Origin: Dastarcus helophoroides
Taxonomy: Eukaryota > Arthropoda > Insecta > Coleoptera > Bothrideridae
Assembly (NCBI GenBank): GCA_028583605.1
Contig: CM053336.1
Span: 23,421,004 to 23,485,003 of the forward strand
Direction of reading: 5' to 3'
DNA: 64,000 nucleotides
This document shows positions 61,310 through 64,000 of the stretch, one piece after another. The notes beneath the pieces are model-generated. The model was given only the letters and a program-made list of their open reading frames with translations, was not told where the DNA came from and ran no database searches. Positions within the stretch are counted from its first letter, which is position 1; every line of letters starts with the position of its first letter. Made by a program: the position numbers and the translations under genes.

Positions 61310-62420
61310 AAATCTTAAAAAATTTTGAAATTTTCATAAAAGTTAAAATTTTTGGTGGCAACTTAAAAAAATCGAAAGTGTCAAAAACAGTGAACATTTG
61401 GAAAAAGTCAATATTTTGAGAACAAGTTGACCTTTGTAAAAAGAACCCAAATATTCAACATAATTCGAAATTTTCGAAGTTTAGATATTAAGAAAAGCCA
61501 AAATTAATAGAAAAGTCGTTTTTTTTAAGTCAAAATTTAATAATTAAAATTTTTCATCTAAAATTTTCAAAAAAATAAAATTAAAAAAAAATGTCAATAT
61601 TTTAAAAAAATCGAAATGCTCAAAAACCTTATAAAGAATCAGGAAATTATAGCAACAAAATTTAATAAAATTGACATTTCAAAAAATGTCGAAGTTGAAA
61701 GAATGAAATTCTCAAATAAAACCAAAATTTTGAAATATACTTACCTAGTTGGAATTTAAAAAATATTGAAAACAGTTAAATTTTTAAAACACCTCAGACT
61801 TCAAAAAAACTACATTTTAAAAGTAGTAGGGATTTTTAAAGAGTAAAAATTTTGCAAAAAATTTCGAAATTTTCACAAAAATCGAAATTAAAAAATATAA
61901 AAATTTTTAAAAGGGTGGACGTTCTCGGAAACAATTGAAATATAAAAGAAATCAAAAGTTTTAAAAATGTTAAACATTTCGAAATGGTCAAAATGTTGAT
62001 AAAAGTTGTTATTTTTAAGAAAAGCCTAAACTTTGATAAAAAGTCAAAATTTTGCAAAGAAAGTCTAAATTTTGAAATAAAAACTTTTTTTTTAATTCAA
62101 CTCTTTAAAAAAACTCGACATTATCAAAAATTTTTATTGTCAAATTTTCAAAGAACTCTGAAATTCTCGACGAGTAAAAGTTTTGAAAAATGTCTAAATT
62201 TTCAAAAAGGAAAAATTTTGAAAAGTCAAACATTTAAAAAACTGAAATTAAAAACATCGAAACTTTTATAAACAAATCGAAATTTTAAATTGAAGTCGAA
62301 ATTTTGTAAAAAATTCATATCTTCACAAAAAGGCAAAATTAAAAAATTGGAAAAATTAAAAAGGTGAGAATTTCAAAAAATCGAAATTTTGGAAAAATGT
62401 CAAAATTATTGCCCCTGATA
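61310..62420. repeat. Degenerate short-repeat island, purine-rich strand
   Basis: About 1.1 kb of AAAAGTCAAAATTTTGAAAA-like variants on the plus strand, the reverse-complement bias of 11376-13300. Confidence 0.6.
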
Positions 62421-62449
62421 AGAGTTGAGTGAGGTCGAGTGACAGACTG

Positions 62450-62735
62450 GCAAATTTTAATTTAGGTTAATAATAATGTGAAACAAGCGCCCTCTGGGAG
62501 CTAGTTCAAAATTCGTAATTCCAACACCAAAAAACATAACATTCCCAAATATTAAATTTATAGCATCAAAACTTTCTCAATTATTAAAAACTTTCAGAAT
62601 AAAATTTAAACTTTCAACGCCCTGTATCTCTCAAACCAGCCACATTGGTATAAGGCATGTTGAGCTCAATCGTAATATTTTGGTGTCTAGTATCTGCAGT
62701 TCAGCGTTGACCTTTTCTTTCTGACTTACTATGTA
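62450..62735 (-). repeat. MITE right arm, fourth copy
   Basis: Matches the right arm of the MITE at 20553 from AGCGCCCTCTGGGAG through TTGGTATAAGGCATGTTGAG to a diverged tip near 62735. It lacks the 72-bp nested insertion and so shows the empty site. Confidence 0.65.
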
Positions 62736-62984
62736 GGTCATTTACGTGAAGTCTTTTCAGTCAAATGGCAACAAAAAATATTTGTCAACCATTAGTTCAA
62801 TTATTGACAGATGCTCCTATACTATGATTTTTGATTTATTGCATTTCCAAAGGCTTCTTATTTAAATCGTAGTAATTTCGAATTTTTGATAATATTCGTT
62901 TTTTGCAATAAAATTGCTTATAGCTTTTTAGCCAAAAAAGACACAAAAATTTTTTGTTGACAAAATTTGTTTAAAAAACTAGTT

Positions 62985-63180
62985 CTTTTTGAATATGCAA
63001 AAATACAGGTATGTTTCTGTAAAAAAAGTTCAATGACGTAATTACTTTGTTCTGGAAAAATATGCAAATTTTACCTAAAATGAACCTTCTTCAATCCAAT
63101 TTAAGAACCTGTTTTCAGATTTCCTATATCGCTTTTCCTTGCCTTAAAATAGAGCTGAGACATCGAGTTTCGCTCACCCT
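62985..63180. repeat. Right half of hairpin MITE, duplicated with serpin
   Basis: Matches 2020-2216 (ATATGCAAAAATACA, TTCAATGACGT, CTTCAATCCAATTTAAGAAC, ending CGCTCACCCTG). The similarity to the serpin A block continues without a break through the 3' flank into the serpin B stop codon. Confidence 0.8.
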
Positions 63181-63282
63181 GTACATTGCACATTATACAA
63201 ATAAAGTTTTTGCTTATTAAAGCTTTATTATCTCTGCATGAGTAATTAATTACACAATTAAATTGGTAAATTATTGCCCACT

Positions 63283-64000
63283 TCAGTGCTTTACAGTTGG
63301 GTCACTTATTTTTCCACAAAAAACAACGGCTTTTGTTTCTTTATCCATAATGAAGTACAAGAATGGACGAGTAGCAGTAAACTCAGTAATCGATTTGTCT
63401 GAAAGAGCATTTCCTGACGCAGATGATGCTGTACTTCCATGTTCATCAACCTCAATTTCACTTTTCTGTAAAGTACTTGTGACAAATAGATTACGGTAGT
63501 AAATGCCCGAAAGATCACTTTTATTTTCATCAAACAAGTCCACGATGCCCATCTGCGAAAATAACGATAGAAAATATACGGTAGAAATTATTTCCAATTA
63601 ATTTATTTTACCTTTTTCAAAATATCAGTCGCCTTCAAGTCAGTTTTTGCAGAAAATCTAGGAATACGTATGGCCAAGCCGGCAGAGTTATCAGCTGTTT
63701 GCAAATGATTTAACAAATTATCAATTGGTTGGCTTTTTATTGCGGAAAGTACATTCTTGATGGTTTCTCCTTTTTGTGGCAAAATAATATACATAGAAAA
63801 GCTGGAGCCCTGAAAATTTAAAATACTTTTTTACGGTATGATTGCATTCATAAACCTTACATCTCCGTAGGGTAGTTCAACTATTTGGGAATTGATATAA
63901 GGAACCTCTCCGTAAGAAGCTCCAGCAGCTCCCTGATACATTAGATCAACCTTGCCGATTTCTGAACCGTTTTCATTGTAAAACTTGACAGGCAAGGTAA
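63283..64000 (-). CDS. Serpin B, 3' exons (partial at window end)
   Basis: Paralogue of serpin A in the same orientation. Exons: at least 64000-63861 (runs off the window), 63809-63612, and 63552-63283 with the stop. Splice borders are at the same codons as in serpin A. Visible features are VELPYGD, MGIVDLFD, hinge EHGSTASSAS, Lys-Ser at the predicted P1-P1', and RPFLYFIMD...GKISDPTVKH. In the reactive loop after the hinge it reads GNALSDKSITEFTA against GDDLSDKSGTQFRA in serpin A. No disruption is visible. AATAAA (minus) lies in the 3' flank near 63225. Confidence 0.9.

Noticed and set aside
1..64000. CRISPR arrays, operons, tRNA or rRNA genes
   Set aside because: No regularly spaced repeats, cloverleaf or rRNA signatures seen; the window is eukaryotic nuclear DNA.

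Overview
The window is AT-rich nuclear DNA from an insect, plausibly a beetle. The evidence is a multi-exon secreted serpin with short AT-rich introns, a divergent intronless ionotropic receptor, and dense nested mobile elements (Penelope-like, Ty1/copia, LINE, hAT, Tc1/mariner, MITEs). The order is an inference; nothing here fixes the species.

Genes. Only three host loci are supported. A serpin (serpin A, minus strand) has five compact 3' exons at 2318-3631 and a candidate secretory-signal exon at 9287-9390. The 3' half of a near-identical serpin (serpin B, minus strand) lies at 63283-64000 and runs off the window. A 607-residue ionotropic receptor on one exon lies at 38493-40316 (minus). 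The serpins are a direct duplication about 61 kb apart. The duplicated block includes their 3' flank and half of a MITE.

Layout. 1-2.3 kb: MITEs. 2.3-9.4 kb: serpin A, whose long intron holds a decayed Penelope-like element (PLE, plus strand) split by a 2.1-kb fold-back element; a hammerhead-like motif lies in the PLE 3' tail. 9.4-20 kb: gene-poor, with a Tc1 transposase fragment, an intact-looking hammerhead ribozyme motif (10833-10879, minus) and a 2.3-kb island of degenerate short repeats. 20-24 kb: long-armed MITEs, a second hammerhead family and a small TIR MITE. 24-32 kb: no recognised gene, low-complexity islands. 32.6-36.6 kb: two LINE remnants in opposite orientation. 38.5-40.5 kb: receptor gene. 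42-43.8 kb: hAT remnant with a 5'-truncated LINE inside it. 43.8-46.9 kb: element with 450-bp inverted arms around a decayed protein family. 47.4-52.6 kb: decayed copia element with both LTRs, itself hit by two insertions. 53-62.4 kb: low-complexity islands, PLE tails and a 2.6-kb fold-back element. 62.4-64 kb: MITEs and serpin B.

The most interesting thread is the hammerhead motifs. Three related or parallel families occur, one with every catalytic-core position intact. In one family, a nested insertion in the copia 3' LTR starts exactly at the predicted self-cleavage point. This fits hammerhead-processed RNA being the retrotransposition template, as described for Penelope-like elements. The second is the serpin pair, whose differences cluster in the reactive-centre loop.
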